Positions 1 through 9,865 of a DNA stretch of 64,000 bases are shown one piece after another. Location of the stretch: assembly GCA_963575745.1 (NCBI GenBank), contig CAUYUJ010018460.1, positions 444,942 through 508,941 of the forward strand, given 5' to 3'. This DNA comes from Prorocentrum cordatum (taxonomy: Eukaryota; Sar; Dinophyceae; Prorocentrales; Prorocentraceae). The position numbers were made by a program, and so were the translations under genes. Position 1 is the stretch's first letter. The number at the start of each line of letters is the position of its first letter. The notes under the pieces are model-generated. The model worked only from the letters and a program-made list of their open reading frames with translations. It was not told where the DNA came from and did no database searches.

Positions 1-274
1 ACAACAATAACAACAATAGCTAGTACCAGTCCTGTAGGCACGAGATGCGACGCGGAGGGGGGGCGCGCCACGCTCTTGACGCCTGCGAGGTAGAGGGGAG
101 TGCAGGACTCGTACTGTGCAGTTTCGGGGCAGAGAGGAGCAGAGGAGGACAGAGAGAACGATGAATGTGGAGAGAGGGGGGAGGGGGAGGAGGGAGAGGA
201 GGAGGAGGATAAGGAGGAGAAGGAGAACGAGACGATCAGAGCGGGAGACGAGAAGGCTGCGGGTGTCTCTGGTG

Positions 275-307
<33 letters not shown>

Positions 308-1160
308 ATCCTCTCCGCCCTCCTGCTCCACAACAAGGTCGAGAGGGTCTGAGGGTTTCTCGGGGGGCAGGAGGAATGTCACGAATAGGTTAACGGGGTC
401 GACAAAGACAGCTGCAATAATTTGAGCCGTGAAGCAACGGGCAACAGTTTCAGCACACGCTCGTGATGAGGCGTGCTGCATGAAGGCAATGTGCTGCGCA
501 ACAACGACAGCACACACAGACATACTGAGGCGAACGAACGTGCGCATGACGTCGTAAATCAATATGCAACGTACGTACCCCTGCGGGCGTCATCACGGTT
601 TTGGGCAGCGGGAACCACCTCCAGACGCCGAAGGCTGATTGCGAGCTCCAGCGAATTATTCCGGACTCCCCTTTCGATATGGGCCCTCGTTTCGAGTACG
701 CAACACCGCGCGTCTCGTTCCGTCCTTGCCTTCCCTCTTCCCTTTCCCCGCCTACAGTAGACACGTACGATCAGATGTTTGTTAGGCAGCGTTGAGGAAC
801 ACTTCATGAACCATTCACTCCGGATCACACGAGCGCCTCGCTGTCACGCCACAGCGTGATCCTACAATTGGGCAGTGCGCAATCCCCCCGATGAGAACCG
901 AGAAAGGAGCCCCGAAACAGCCCGAAAGCAAGCCGCCCCCTCGTTCCGGCGACGCCTGGCCAGCACAGGACACACAGAACATCTTCAGATAGTTTCAAAG
1001 AGCAAGACGCGTCAGGGTGCGACAAGTGTCAAGGCGATCCCAGAGAGTGTGAAACGGCATCAGCGTCTGCCCACATCAAAGAGGCACGAGACGCACTCCT
1101 GCCATGAGAGATCCTGGAGCATTCGTCGCCGACCTCTGCGGGCCCCTCGGTGCCCCAGGG
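1..1160. other. Unassigned DNA, low-complexity patches
   Basis: No protein-like reading frame or recognised repeat is visible. Purine-rich GGA/GAGA sequence occupies about 125-250 and a short (CT)n run about 275-305. The remainder is ordinary GC-rich sequence. Confidence 0.5.
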
Positions 1161-1169
1161 ACTTCTGTG

Positions 1170-1290
1170 GGTCCCTGGCGCCCTCGGAGGATACTGTCTT
1201 GCTTTCGTTTCTTGTGTTCGCTTTCCTTCGCTCTGCCTTCGTTCTACCTTCGCTGCGAAACGAACTCTAAACGAACACGGCCCACGAAAT
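1170..1290 (+). repeat. Dispersed repeat family L, copy 1
   Basis: This segment resembles 26595-26790: both carry a CTTTCGTTTCTTGTGTTCG-like stretch, then a GCTGCAAAACGA-like block and CACGAAATC. Two diverged copies in one window indicate a dispersed repeat. Its class is unknown. Confidence 0.5.
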
Positions 1291-1868
1291 CGCCAAGAAG
1301 ACACCGTTCAGCTCGAGCCGCGGGAGATGCGACATGGCCAGGGCGCACCTGCTGGCAGGCCGCTTTCTTCTTCGATGCGCCCGCTGTCTTTCGGCAACCC
1401 CCGGGAGCTCAGAGCCCGAGCAAGGGCGCCAGATGGCTAGGGGTACGACATCTAGCCCGCTCTGTGGCGCTGCAGGGAGGCGGGGACGCGCGCAGGGAGG
1501 GGTGCGCGACGAGCGAGGACGAGAGACGAGGCCGGGAGGACGCGACCAAGGGGGCAACCGAGGACACGCGCGGACGAGAGAAAGATGCCCACCGTGCTTG
1601 CACGGGCGGGCATGTGCGGACAGGCGCGCTGCTGCGGAGGACAGCTCCGCCTCGTGTGCCCACTTCTGCACCCGCCGGAGCGGGGCAAGAAGCCTCTTGT
1701 CCAGGCGGGCGGACGTGCGCTCCCAGACCTTCGGAGGCGTCGCGCAGCAATCACGGGGGGGAAACAACAACACGAACACGGCGCGACCCCAATTGGGGGA
1801 AGCCTGCTGCATGGGCGCATCGCTGGGCGCATCTCTTGGCATCGCTCGGCTGGCATTGCGTGGCGTTG
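1290..1868. other. Unassigned GC-rich DNA
   Basis: Open frames exist on both strands but their composition is Arg/Pro/Ala-rich and looks like translated GC-rich non-coding DNA. Nothing is recognised. Confidence 0.4.
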
Positions 1869-1869
1869 C

Positions 1870-2062
1870 CGAGAAACCAAAACCGGGGAACCCGAAGAAC
1901 CAGGGGAACCCGAAGAACCCGAGGGACCCGAGAAACACGAGGACCCCGAGGAACCCGAGGGACCCGGGTAACCTCCGAGCAACGGGCAAAGTAGCCCCCG
2001 AGGCACCGAAGGCGAGGAACCCGAGGAGCCCGGGGAACCTCCGAGCAACGGGCAACGTGTCC
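1870..2062 (+). repeat. Degenerate 9-bp tandem repeat (GGAACCCGA)
   Basis: About ten imperfect copies of GGAACCCGA/GGGACCCGA run in tandem, and the block CCTCCGAGCAACGGGCAA occurs twice (about 1972 and 2037). It is a minisatellite. The Glu-Pro-rich translation is not taken as a gene. Confidence 0.7.
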
Positions 2063-2099
2063 CCAAGCAAGAATCCCTTAAGCACGCCTTAGAGGGGAA

Positions 2100-3150
2100 T
2101 AAACAATTCCCAAAAACAATACGTGGAACAACAACGAACACAACACAACACGTGTTTCCTTCGCGGCCGGTTGATCCAACGCAGCGGGGGCAACAGCGGG
2201 ACGCGCCAAATAGTGATTGCCACCGAACGCGTGCCTATGGGGGGTCCAGACCAAAACACTGCGAAACACGCACGCATGCATACACACACGCAAAACAGCA
2301 CACGACAAAGCAAACACGCCGTCCCAGGGGGGCCCGCCTGCAGGACGGGAGGCTCGCGGCGACGACGTCGGCCCAGCGGGGGCGGGGGGCGGGAGAGCTC
2401 TGGGCGCCAAGACGTCGGCGCAGAGACCTCCGCACGTCGGAGGCGACGCAGACCCTCCGCACCACCTCCGCCCCTCCCATCATAGCAAGAGATGTGTCGA
2501 CCACTATCCCAGGCTTTGGGAAGCTCTCGACTGGGCCAAACGTTTTGGGCCCAACCCTGGGATACATTGGGGGGGCGTCACCCCCTCGATGGGGGTTCGT
2601 CCCAACAGCCCCCTTGGGGTGTATTCCAAAGTTCCCGTCTTTTCTGAGCCGTTTGCACTCCCTCGACCTTCCGGCGGCGTCCGCTGGGGGAGCCGCCGAA
2701 CACGAGGATGCTCAGAAAGCGAGGCCCTTTCTGGAGCGCGCCAGCGCCGAGCTGCATCGGATAAGCTGGCAACGCCGTCCATGTTGTGCAGGGGCGGCGG
2801 TCAAACTGATTGCTCTACCCGACCTGTTGTCAGCGAGCTGTGGGAAAACCAGGCAGTTTGCAACAGCAACCCTGACAATTGCCGCTTCACTCATCGAGCT
2901 TCTTGTCGTCGTCCGCCGGAACCTTCTTGAAGACGTTATAAATGGAGCTGATGACCCCATCAACCTCCACCGATGCTGCCATGGTTTCTGTGGAAAACTG
3001 GAAGGAGAAGAAGAGACGGCGAAAAGCAAGAAGAGAGACGTGCAGGGAAAAGCGGAAGATGAAAACTAGGATGTGCTGGATGATGGGGCAAGAGAAAAAG
3101 GAAGATGACGAGGAAGAGGAGAATGAGGAGGAGAGCAGACATGGGGCGGG
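2100..3150. other. Unassigned DNA
   Basis: No gene is recognised. Several short hairpins lie at about 2505-2640, for example GGGCCAAACG with its partner CGTTTTGGGCCC. Purine-rich sequence begins near 3000. Confidence 0.4.
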
Positions 3151-3179
3151 CTAGTGAAGGCGGGAGAGATAGAGAGATG

Positions 3180-3352
3180 AATAGAGAATGAGAGAGAGAG
3201 AGAGAACAAAAAAAAACAGAGGAAGAGAGAGAGAGAGAGAAAAAAAGAGAAAGGGATACATAGAGAGAGGTATGGGAAGAGAGAGGGAGGGAGAGAGAAA
3301 AAGAGATCATGACCGAGAGAGCGAAAGAGAGAGAGAGAGAGCGAGGGATATA
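3180..3352 (+). repeat. (GA)n-rich tract
   Basis: An interrupted GA microsatellite of about 170 bp with AAAAA interruptions. The purine-only strand means that frames here are artefacts. Confidence 0.8.
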
Positions 3353-3354
3353 GT

Positions 3355-3945
3355 GCAGGTGATACATAAGAGAAGTGAGAACCGATCAGCGTCTATAGCC
3401 ACAATGGGCCAATCAACAGCACTCCTATCTGCTGATCGTCTGCCTTTCTCGCCATACATCAGAGAACCTGCAGCGCTGCAAAACCAAATGACGCCTCTGA
3501 CAGGGACTTGCGACAACGCCTTTCGCGCCCATACTGTCGTAGCCCTCCGCGCTGAAAAATCAAAAATGCTCTTCAATGGGCTCAGATTCATGGGTTCTGG
3601 GCGATCTTACACATGGTCTCGTTGGGCACCCGCTGGCAGGCTGGTTTCTCATTTGGCGTGCCGACTGCATCTTCAAGCGGGCTCCAAGAGGCCTGCACGA
3701 CGGTCAGATTGTGTCCGAGCGAAGCCAATAAGTGAAAACGGCCCAGGACCGAAACCGACGGACCTGGACCCGCAAAAATGACGGCAGCGACGCCCTCTCG
3801 CGAACAGAAAACGGCCAATTCGCTAATCGACGTGTCAGGGTAGGAGGCCTGTCCACCCCCGAAAGATGGCCCCAATATGCCCTCAAGACAGACAAAGATC
3901 CTTCACATGGCCTCCTTCGCCACTGGAGGAACAAACGCCGGCATA
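3355..3945. other. Unassigned DNA
   Basis: Ordinary mixed sequence with short open frames on both strands. None has recognisable motifs, and I see no repeat shared with the rest of the window. Confidence 0.4.
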
Positions 3946-3949
3946 AGCA

Positions 3950-4112
3950 TAACCGCTGCGAGGTCCGCGCGGATTTCTTGGACCTGACGTGGACCCCCCT
4001 CCCTGGCGCGCGGAGCGCACCAGGGGCGGCGCCGGAGGCGCCGTCAGGGGGCCCCAGCGCGGATCCAAGAGATCTGCGCGGATCGCCCAAAGGTTGTGCT
4101 CATGGCGTCTTT
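3950..4112 (+). mobile_element. MITE-F copy 1 (GC-rich hairpin element)
   Basis: The ends are inverted repeats: GTCCGCGCGGATTTCTTGGA on the left and its near-complement near GCGCGGATCCAAGAGATC on the right. The middle carries nested palindromes, CCCTGGCGCG with CGCACCAGGGG and GGCGCCGGAGGCGCC. The same structure recurs at 24085-24215, 61250-61410 and, interrupted by MITE-A, 28385-28624. No transposase is encoded. Confidence 0.75.
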
Positions 4113-4183
4113 GTTCTTCTTCGGGTCACGGGTGCAGCTCTTGGCGAGCGGCAGGGGGCCCGAGCGGGGAAGGGGGGACCGGG

Positions 4184-4256
4184 GAGGAGCAGGAGGAGGA
4201 GGAGGAGGAGGAGGAGGAGGACGAGGAGGAGGAGGAGGACGAGGAGGAGGAGGACG
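4184..4256 (+). repeat. (GGA)n tract
   Basis: About 70 bp of GGA repeats with a few ACG interruptions. Poly-Gly or poly-Glu frames across it are artefacts. Confidence 0.85.
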
Positions 4257-4449
4257 CGCCCTTGGAGAGCTCGGCCGCTGTGTGGACGCTGGGGCTCCGG
4301 GTCTCGGAGCCCGCCCCGGGCAGGAACCCCAGGCGCGCCCCGCCGTGGCGGCGCGGTGGCCCCCATGGAGGCCCCAGGAGACAGACGGCGGGAGGTGTCG
4401 AAACAGTGAAAGGCTCAGTTGCACCGAGAAGCAACACGCGACGCGTATC

Positions 4450-4650
4450 GGGGAGACGTAAGACCCGGTTACGGGGGACTCGGAAATCCCCGACGAGGTC
4501 GTCAAAAAAATGACGAGGCCGAGCCTGCATTTTGACGAGGCCTCCCGCTGCAAACATCCCACGAAACTCCTCCTCGTCAAAATCCGAGGCTCGGTCGTCA
4601 AAAAACGGTGGCGAACCCGAGTCCCGGCAAACCCGGGTCTTACGCTCCCC
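4450..4650 (+). mobile_element. MITE-E, 200 bp with long inverted termini
   Basis: The left end GGGAGACGTAAGACCCGG mirrors the right end CCCGGGTCTTACGCTCCC. Symmetry continues inward for about 80 bp on each side, including CGTCAAAAAAATGACGAGG and a GAGGCTCGGTCGTC block. Only one copy is seen in this window. It has no coding capacity and is a candidate non-autonomous DNA transposon. Confidence 0.7.
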
Positions 4651-4671
4651 CGAGCGTAGCGTACTGATGCG

Positions 4672-4835
4672 GAGCTCAACACGCAGGCTGAAAGCGTAGG
4701 TCCGACGCGGTACACTCGCCAAACACGTGGAGCCAACACGCAGGCCGAAGCGTGGTCCAATACGTGGCCAAGCACTCAACACGCAGGCTGAAGCGTGGTC
4801 CAATACGTGGAGCCAACACGCAACGTATTGACTCG
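4672..4835 (+). repeat. Short tandem repeat (AACACGCAGGCTGAAGCG unit)
   Basis: Three imperfect copies of a unit of about 45-55 bp start near 4678, 4734 and 4777. Each contains AACACGCAGGCYGAAGCG and most contain GTCCAATACGTGG. Confidence 0.7.
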
Positions 4836-4884
4836 GACGTCTTGAACACGGGACGTGTTGCGTTTCGAAACGGGCGCAACGAGG

Positions 4885-5145
4885 CAGCCAAGGTGAAAAC
4901 GCCTCCACATTGCATGAAGCATGCGCGTTCATATCTCTATCTGCATCTATGGGCGACTTCGGAACCCCTGCACCCAAAAACGTGTTGCATCTCCTGGAGG
5001 CGTTTCTGTTTCACTTCCGCCGCCCTTCCGCCGGCCTTCCGCCGGCCTCCGCCGGCGGAGGCGGCCTCGCTTCACTTCCGCCGACCTTCCGCCGTCCTTC
5101 CGCCGCGGAGGAGATGACAATCCCTTGTACCCTCAAAGGCAAGTC
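4885..5145 (+). repeat. Dispersed repeat family N with CTTCCGCC array, copy 1
   Basis: A cluster of CTTCCGCC/GGCGGAAG units is followed by GAGGAGATGACAATCCC. The inverted counterpart at 49395-49600 has the same order in reverse (GAATTGTCATCTC, then GGCGGAAGG units). A dispersed repeat is clear; its class is not. Confidence 0.6.
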
Positions 5146-5149
5146 CTTG

Positions 5150-5510
5150 TTTGGAACGCCCGATGTGCACATGCATATGTCAGTTGTGTACATGTGAGGA
5201 CATGAACATATGTCGGGAGAGCATTTCTGGTAAATCATAAAGCTGTCGTAGGCACTCCACGTGCACACGGTATCGCCTTCCAAATGCACCCCAGCGGGGT
5301 CGCTGATCGACGTCCTAAGATAACCGACTGTATCTGGCGAAAAGCACGCCGATCAGCAACACCGACCGGGGACAGCACCGGCACACTGGAAAACCAATGT
5401 CGAGTGAACCCGTGCAGAGTTCCTCAGTCGACTCGTCTGGGTGGGCGCTCTATCAGTGCCGGAATGAACGTTCGGAGCTATACGCGGATATCTTCGGTCG
5501 GCGCTGAGCC
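5150..5510. other. Unassigned DNA
   Basis: No gene, repeat or regulatory motif is recognised between the family N copy and MITE-C. Confidence 0.4.
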
Positions 5511-5512
5511 TT

Positions 5513-5703
5513 CCCAGACATGCGACGTCCTGATTTTCTCAGCACGGGGTCCCCAAAGTCCCGACCCGTTCCCCGGAACCATTTTTAAAATATCCTGAGT
5601 CGTCGTTTGACGGTCCCGAGGCCCGGCGAGGGCCCCGCGAGGTGGAAGTTGGCCCAAAAACCTTCCGTCCTGATTTGATTTCTACGACGCGATCCTGTCT
5701 GGG
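5513..5703 (+). mobile_element. MITE-C copy 1
   Basis: The element begins CCCAGACATGCGACGTCCTG and ends CGACGCGATCCTGTCTGGG, so the termini are inverted repeats. A central GGTCCCGAGGCCCGGCGAGG block is shared with the other copies. It is flanked by TT on both sides. Related full copies are at 31636-31808, 40165-40354 and 54239-54427. Confidence 0.75.
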
Positions 5704-5777
5704 TTCCCCTCTCTCCTGAACGCCGCTGATGCCGTCTCTCGGGGGCACACGGTTTCCCCCGGGACCGTAGGCGACCC

Positions 5778-5821
5778 GAGGAGGAGGAGGAGGAGGAGGA
5801 GGAGGAGGAGGAGGAGGAGGA
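5778..5821 (+). repeat. (GGA)n tract
   Basis: About 44 bp of nearly perfect GGA repeats. Confidence 0.9.
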
Positions 5822-5824
5822 TCG

Positions 5825-6225
5825 CAGTGTAGCGCTAATGACCTTGAGGGTAGGCATGACCCTGTCATTCGGATGGGGCACATAGGCTCGCCCATCCTTG
5901 ATGCGGTGCTCGTGAAGGTTGGGATGACAAACCTTTGTGGTCCCAGAGCCTGCGCGGGGACTGGTCAAGGCACCGTGTAATGGTGGGTGGTACATGTGGT
6001 TGACATACCCGAGACAGCCATCTCTGTTCGACGCATTCGGTTAGGCGGTGGGGGCTTCGCGACAAATCACGTCGCCGCCTACCCAGCAATTGATGAGGCG
6101 TGAACCGTGTCACATCGCCTGGTCGGAAAATGCACTGGCATCCCCCAGAATAGCGTCAGACGCAGACTCCCTAGCCATGTAGGGAGGTCCTGTGGAAGCT
6201 CACCGGGTGCCACAAGGTCAAGGCG
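5825..6225. other. Unassigned DNA
   Basis: No recognised feature. The sequence leads into the tandem array at 6230. Confidence 0.4.
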
Positions 6226-6229
6226 GCTT

Positions 6230-6670
6230 GCTACCCCTAGCCAGTGCACCTGTGAGCGGTCCAGCTAGGGAATGCGATGAGTATGCCTGAGGGGGGGGCA
6301 CGATTTGTCCGCCCCACCGGTCGCAACAACCTAGAACCACAGCGTGCGACAGCGGGCGAGTGACAGAGTCCGAATCGCTCTTTGCTGCCACGAGGTCGAA
6401 GCAACAGCAGGACACCGGCGAGCTGCCCAGCTAGCCGATGTTCTGCAGGTGCCCCCAATGGGGCGCGAATTGTCCGCCCCACGGGGCGCAGCCGCAGTGC
6501 ACTGGTGAGCTGTCCAGCTAACCGGTGTCCTGCGGGTGCCCTGGGGGGGCACGATTTGTTCGCCCCACGGAGCGCTGCCGCAGTGCACCGGTGAGCTGTC
6601 CAGCTAACCGGTGTTCGTTGCCTGAGTGGGGGGCGCGATTTGTCCTCCCCACCAGCCGCAACAACCTAGC
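6230..6670 (+). repeat. Tandem array of about 100-bp units
   Basis: Four diverged units each contain a version of TGAGCTGTCCAGCTAACCGG, a G-run, then GGCGCGATTTGTCCGCCCC, which is a partial palindrome. Unit starts are near 6240, 6420, 6500 and 6585. Spacing varies, and no spacers of constant length are present. Confidence 0.75.
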
Positions 6671-6802
6671 GTGCGGCAGAGGGTGATTACGGATATGCCG
6701 GCACGCCCCAACCTAGCGATCGCGGCTGGGCCGTGACGCCCAAATCATTGGACACCTCTCTGGTGCCTTTGCCCGCAGGGAGTAATGCGCCACAGAGCCG
6801 CG

Positions 6803-6966
6803 GAGGAGGAGGAGGAGGTTGAGGAGGAGGTGGGAGGAGGAGAAGGAGGAGGAGGAGGAGGAGGAGGAGGAGGCGGGGGAAGAGGAGGGGGAGGAGGAGG
6901 AGGGAGGAGAAGGAGGAGGGAGAGGAGGAGGAGGAGGAGGAGGAGGAGGAGGAGGAGGAGGAGGAC
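6803..6966 (+). repeat. (GGA)n tract
   Basis: An interrupted GGA tract of about 160 bp. Confidence 0.9.
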
Positions 6967-7131
6967 GGGTCGCCAAAGCCCTTCGGAGAAACCCTCCACT
7001 CGGGGGTGGGCACCAACCCCTTCAGCAACGCCCCCCTTGCGTGTGAACACGGCCCGGGACCAGCCCTGCCGGGCGCAGGCCCACGCGAGAGTCGCACACG
7101 CAACGGCAAATTCGCGGACCGTCTCGGCAGG

Positions 7132-7157
7132 GTGATCATCATCACCATCGTCATCAC

Positions 7158-7225
<68 letters not shown>

Positions 7226-7250
7226 GCATCAGCATCAGCATCATCATCAT

Positions 7251-7283
<33 letters not shown>

Positions 7284-7401
7284 TGTCATCATCATTGTCA
7301 TCATCATTGTCATCATCATCATCATCATCACCATCATCACCACCATCACCATCACCATCACCATCATCATGATCATGATCATGATCATGATCATGATCAT
7401 T

Positions 7402-7453
<52 letters not shown>

Positions 7454-7500
7454 CCATCACCATCATCAGCGTCATCAACATCATCAACATCATCATCACG
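7132..7500 (+). repeat. (ATC)n microsatellite
   Basis: About 370 bp of CAT/ATC repeats with CAC, AGC, TTG and GATCAT interruptions. Poly-Ile, poly-Met and poly-Asp frames across it are translation artefacts. Confidence 0.95.
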
Positions 7501-7597
7501 TTCTGTCAAATTCCGAGCCTCAGCCGTTCCTGCCGCCACTTCTGCTTCGAAGGCGCCGAGCTTTCAGCCCTGCTGCCCGCCACCAACGGCGCCAGGG

Positions 7598-7737
7598 TTA
7601 GGTCGGGCATGTCCTCCTACAGGCGGATTTTGAAGAGAATCAAAACGGTCCAAAACAAACATACTCAAAAAATCGTTCCTCACCTATTCTTTGACTACTT
7701 TTGAATATGCCTTCTGTAGAGGGACATGTCCGCCTTA
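7598..7737 (+). mobile_element. MITE-A copy 1
   Basis: The left end TTAGGTCGGGCATGTCC and right end GGACATGTCCGCCTTA are inverted repeats; CTACAGG and CTGTAGAGG lie just inside. The 9 bp on each side, GCGCCAGGG and GTGCCAGGC, agree at 7 of 9 positions and look like an aged target-site duplication. The A/T-rich core has no reading frame. A 9-bp duplication is typical of Mutator-like elements, but no transposase is present to confirm this. Confidence 0.85.
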
Positions 7738-7739
7738 GT

Positions 7740-8078
7740 GCCAGGCATGCGGCCGCGCCGCCCGCCCGCCTTGTCCGCCGTCCACGCCAGGCCGTCCTCG
7801 ACGCCCGCGTCCACGGCCTCCGCTGGCGGCGGCGGCGGCGACCGACCACGACGACGACCACTACGGTCGAGAACGCTTGCGTAGCGTGTCACGGCGGTGG
7901 CCCCGGCGACACGCTGTGCCCCGCGAGCGGACAGCGCGTCGCTCCGCGCCGCGGGGCGGGGAGGCCAGGAAAAGCTCAGGACGCGGACGCTCGAGTGCTG
8001 GGGCTCCGTCGGCCAGTCGCGCCGCAGCGTGGACACCAGAACCAGCGTGTCGCGGCACGCTGAGCAAACGTTCCCGAC
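7740..8078. other. Unassigned GC-rich DNA
   Basis: Strongly GC-rich sequence with open frames in several registers. None looks protein-like. Confidence 0.4.
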
Positions 8079-8079
8079 C

Positions 8080-8780
8080 GTGCGCCGGCCACGACGAGAC
8101 GACGAGGATCGGAGGCGGCCGGACGGCGAGCACGGCGCGCCACCGAGGAGTCCTCGTGGGGCTCGGTGCGCCGCGGAGCTGGAGCAACCGCCCGCGCTCA
8201 ATGCACACATGTGGTCTGGAGGCGGCTGGGGGTTCTTCGGGCCGAGCGAAAGGGGGGGATAGCAAAGGGGGGGGTTGAGAATCAGCTCACGTAGCTGATT
8301 TTCCCAGCGCCTCCCGGCGCCGGAGGCGGCCATGTATCGAGGCATGGGCCCCTCGAAGGGGCCGAAACCAGCTGCATGCAGCAGACTTCGTAACACCCCC
8401 TTTCCCAACCCCCCCCTTTCGTCCGGCCCGAGTTCTGAACCGGTCGGGGCCCAAGAGAATCGGTCAGGAGGGACGGATGACGCCACCTTCGGTCCACATC
8501 AATCCCCGGACCCCTCCCGGGGCCCACCTGGTGCAGTTCTTCCCACACAGGGAAGCGAGCGGCCGCTGGAGGCCGAGAAGACAGAAACCAAAACGTCCCG
8601 AGCGCAGAGCCTCGAAGCTGCTGGCCCTCGTCCTCCTCCTCCTCCTCCTCCTCCTCCTCCTCTTCCTCCTCCTCCTCCTCCTCCTCCTCCTCCTCCTCTT
8701 CCTCCTCATCTTTTTGCTGCTGGCCGGAACCAGTGCTGGGCCACCTTCGACCCCCCGACGGCTGCAAGACGAGGCCCCTC
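8080..8780 (+). repeat. Dispersed repeat family K, copy 1
   Basis: Blocks such as GACGGCGAGCACGGCGCGCC, GAGAATCGGTCAGGAGGG and GCTGCTGGCCGGAACCAGTG recur in the same order at 30940-31400. This copy has extra sequence at about 8250-8430 and a CCT tract at 8628-8707 that the other copy lacks. No coding function is recognised. Confidence 0.7.
8628..8707 (+). repeat. (CCT)n tract inside family K
   Basis: About 80 bp of CCT repeats. The paralogous position near 31350 has no tract. Confidence 0.9.
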
Positions 8781-8959
8781 CCTCTCTCGGGCGGGTGGCA
8801 GTGGGGGGTGGCCCAAACTGGGGGGTCAAGAAAAGCCACCAGAATAAGCCCCTTAGAGCCCTAAAGGGCCCCATTTAGGACCCTGTCCTTCACCCCCTCT
8901 ATAGGTCACCCCCCATTACTCGAGAAGGGATCGACCGTCCCGGCATTCCTATAGTCCTA

Positions 8960-9080
8960 CCACGAAGTGTTCTTAGAACCCCAAAATGTTCTTAGAGCAA
9001 AAACAATGTTCTTAGAACAAAAACCCGATGTGATAAAACAAAACAAACTCCGCCAGAAAGGTTCTCAGAACATTTCGTGG
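8960..9080 (+). mobile_element. Short inverted-repeat element with GTTCTTAGAAC motifs
   Basis: The left arm CCACGAAGTGTTCTTAGAAC mirrors the right arm GTTCTCAGAACATTTCGTGG. The palindrome-like GTTCTTAGAAC motif recurs four times across 8970-9105. It is a candidate MITE with one copy in the window. Confidence 0.5.
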
Positions 9081-9337
9081 AAACCACAAAACGTCCTTAG
9101 AACATTGTTATGTAGGGCTATGGGCACGCTGGGACGCTTCGCCACTGCTTGAATTACCGCCCGCCCGACTCTCTGGGCCCCCTCCCCGCTGCACCCGCGA
9201 TCTCCCCCCCCTCCCCCCCCCATTCCGCCGTGCGCCACCCCGTGCCTGCCCCCCTCCGCAACCTGCGCGATGGCCGCCGGCCACAGCTCCTCGAGGTCCC
9301 CCCTCGCCCTCCTCCTCCCCCCTCATCCTGCGTAGCC

Positions 9338-9685
9338 CTCCTCCTCCTCTTCCTCCTCCTCCTTATCCTCCTTATCCTCCTTATCCTCCTTGTCCTGCTT
9401 ATCCTCCTTATCCTCATTTCCGTCGCCGTCCTCTTCCTTTTCCTCCTCCTCCTTCTCGCCGGTTCTTCGTCCTTGACCTCCTCCTCGACATAATTATCTT
9501 CTCCTCCTCCTCTTCTTCCTCCTCCTCCTCATCATCATCTCCTCCTCATCTACCCTCGGCTCCTTCCTGCACCCTTCTCTTCCTCCTCCTGCTCCTCCTC
9601 CTCCTCCTCCTCCTCCTCCTCTCCCTCACCCTCCTCCTCCCCCCTCCTCCGGCGTAGCCCTCCTTCTTCGCCTCCTCCTCCTCCT

Positions 9686-9718
<33 letters not shown>

Positions 9719-9828
9719 CCTCCTCCTCTCCACCTCCTCCACCTCCGAGGGACTTCCCCTCCTCGTCCTCCCTCTCCTCCTCCTCCTCCTCCTCCTCCTC
9801 CTCCTCCTCCTACTCCTCCTCCTCCCCA
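9338..9828 (+). repeat. (TCC)n composite tract
   Basis: About 490 bp dominated by CCT/TCC repeats with TTC, TTA and CAT interruptions. It runs directly into the spliced-leader relic at 9829 and so forms the 5' flank of the retrocopy. Confidence 0.9.
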
Positions 9829-9850
9829 TCCGTAGCCATGTTGACTCAAG
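9829..9850 (+). other. DinoSL relic, full length (22 nt)
   Basis: The 22 bases match the dinoflagellate spliced leader at 20 positions. They begin T-CCGTAGCCAT and end CTCAAG, with differences at leader positions 12 (T to G) and 16 (G to A). A leader encoded in genomic DNA outside an SL-RNA gene is the accepted sign of a retroposed, trans-spliced mRNA. No SL-RNA gene sequence follows, so this is not the donor gene. Confidence 0.93.
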
Positions 9851-9865
9851 CCATTTTGGCTCAAG
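9851..9865 (+). other. DinoSL relic, truncated (15 nt)
   Basis: CCATTTTGGCTCAAG is a perfect copy of leader positions 8-22, placed immediately after the outer leader. It begins just after the leader's internal TAG. That is expected if an earlier retrocopy was transcribed and trans-spliced again at that AG. Two tandem relics therefore record two rounds of retroposition. Confidence 0.93.

Noticed and set aside
6230-6670. Possible CRISPR array
   Set aside because: Unit spacing is irregular, the repeats are about 100 bp and diverged, there are no uniform spacers and no cas genes, and the DNA is eukaryotic.
6687-7704. Long frames of Ile, Met or Asp
   Set aside because: They translate the (ATC)n microsatellite and the adjoining GGA tract.
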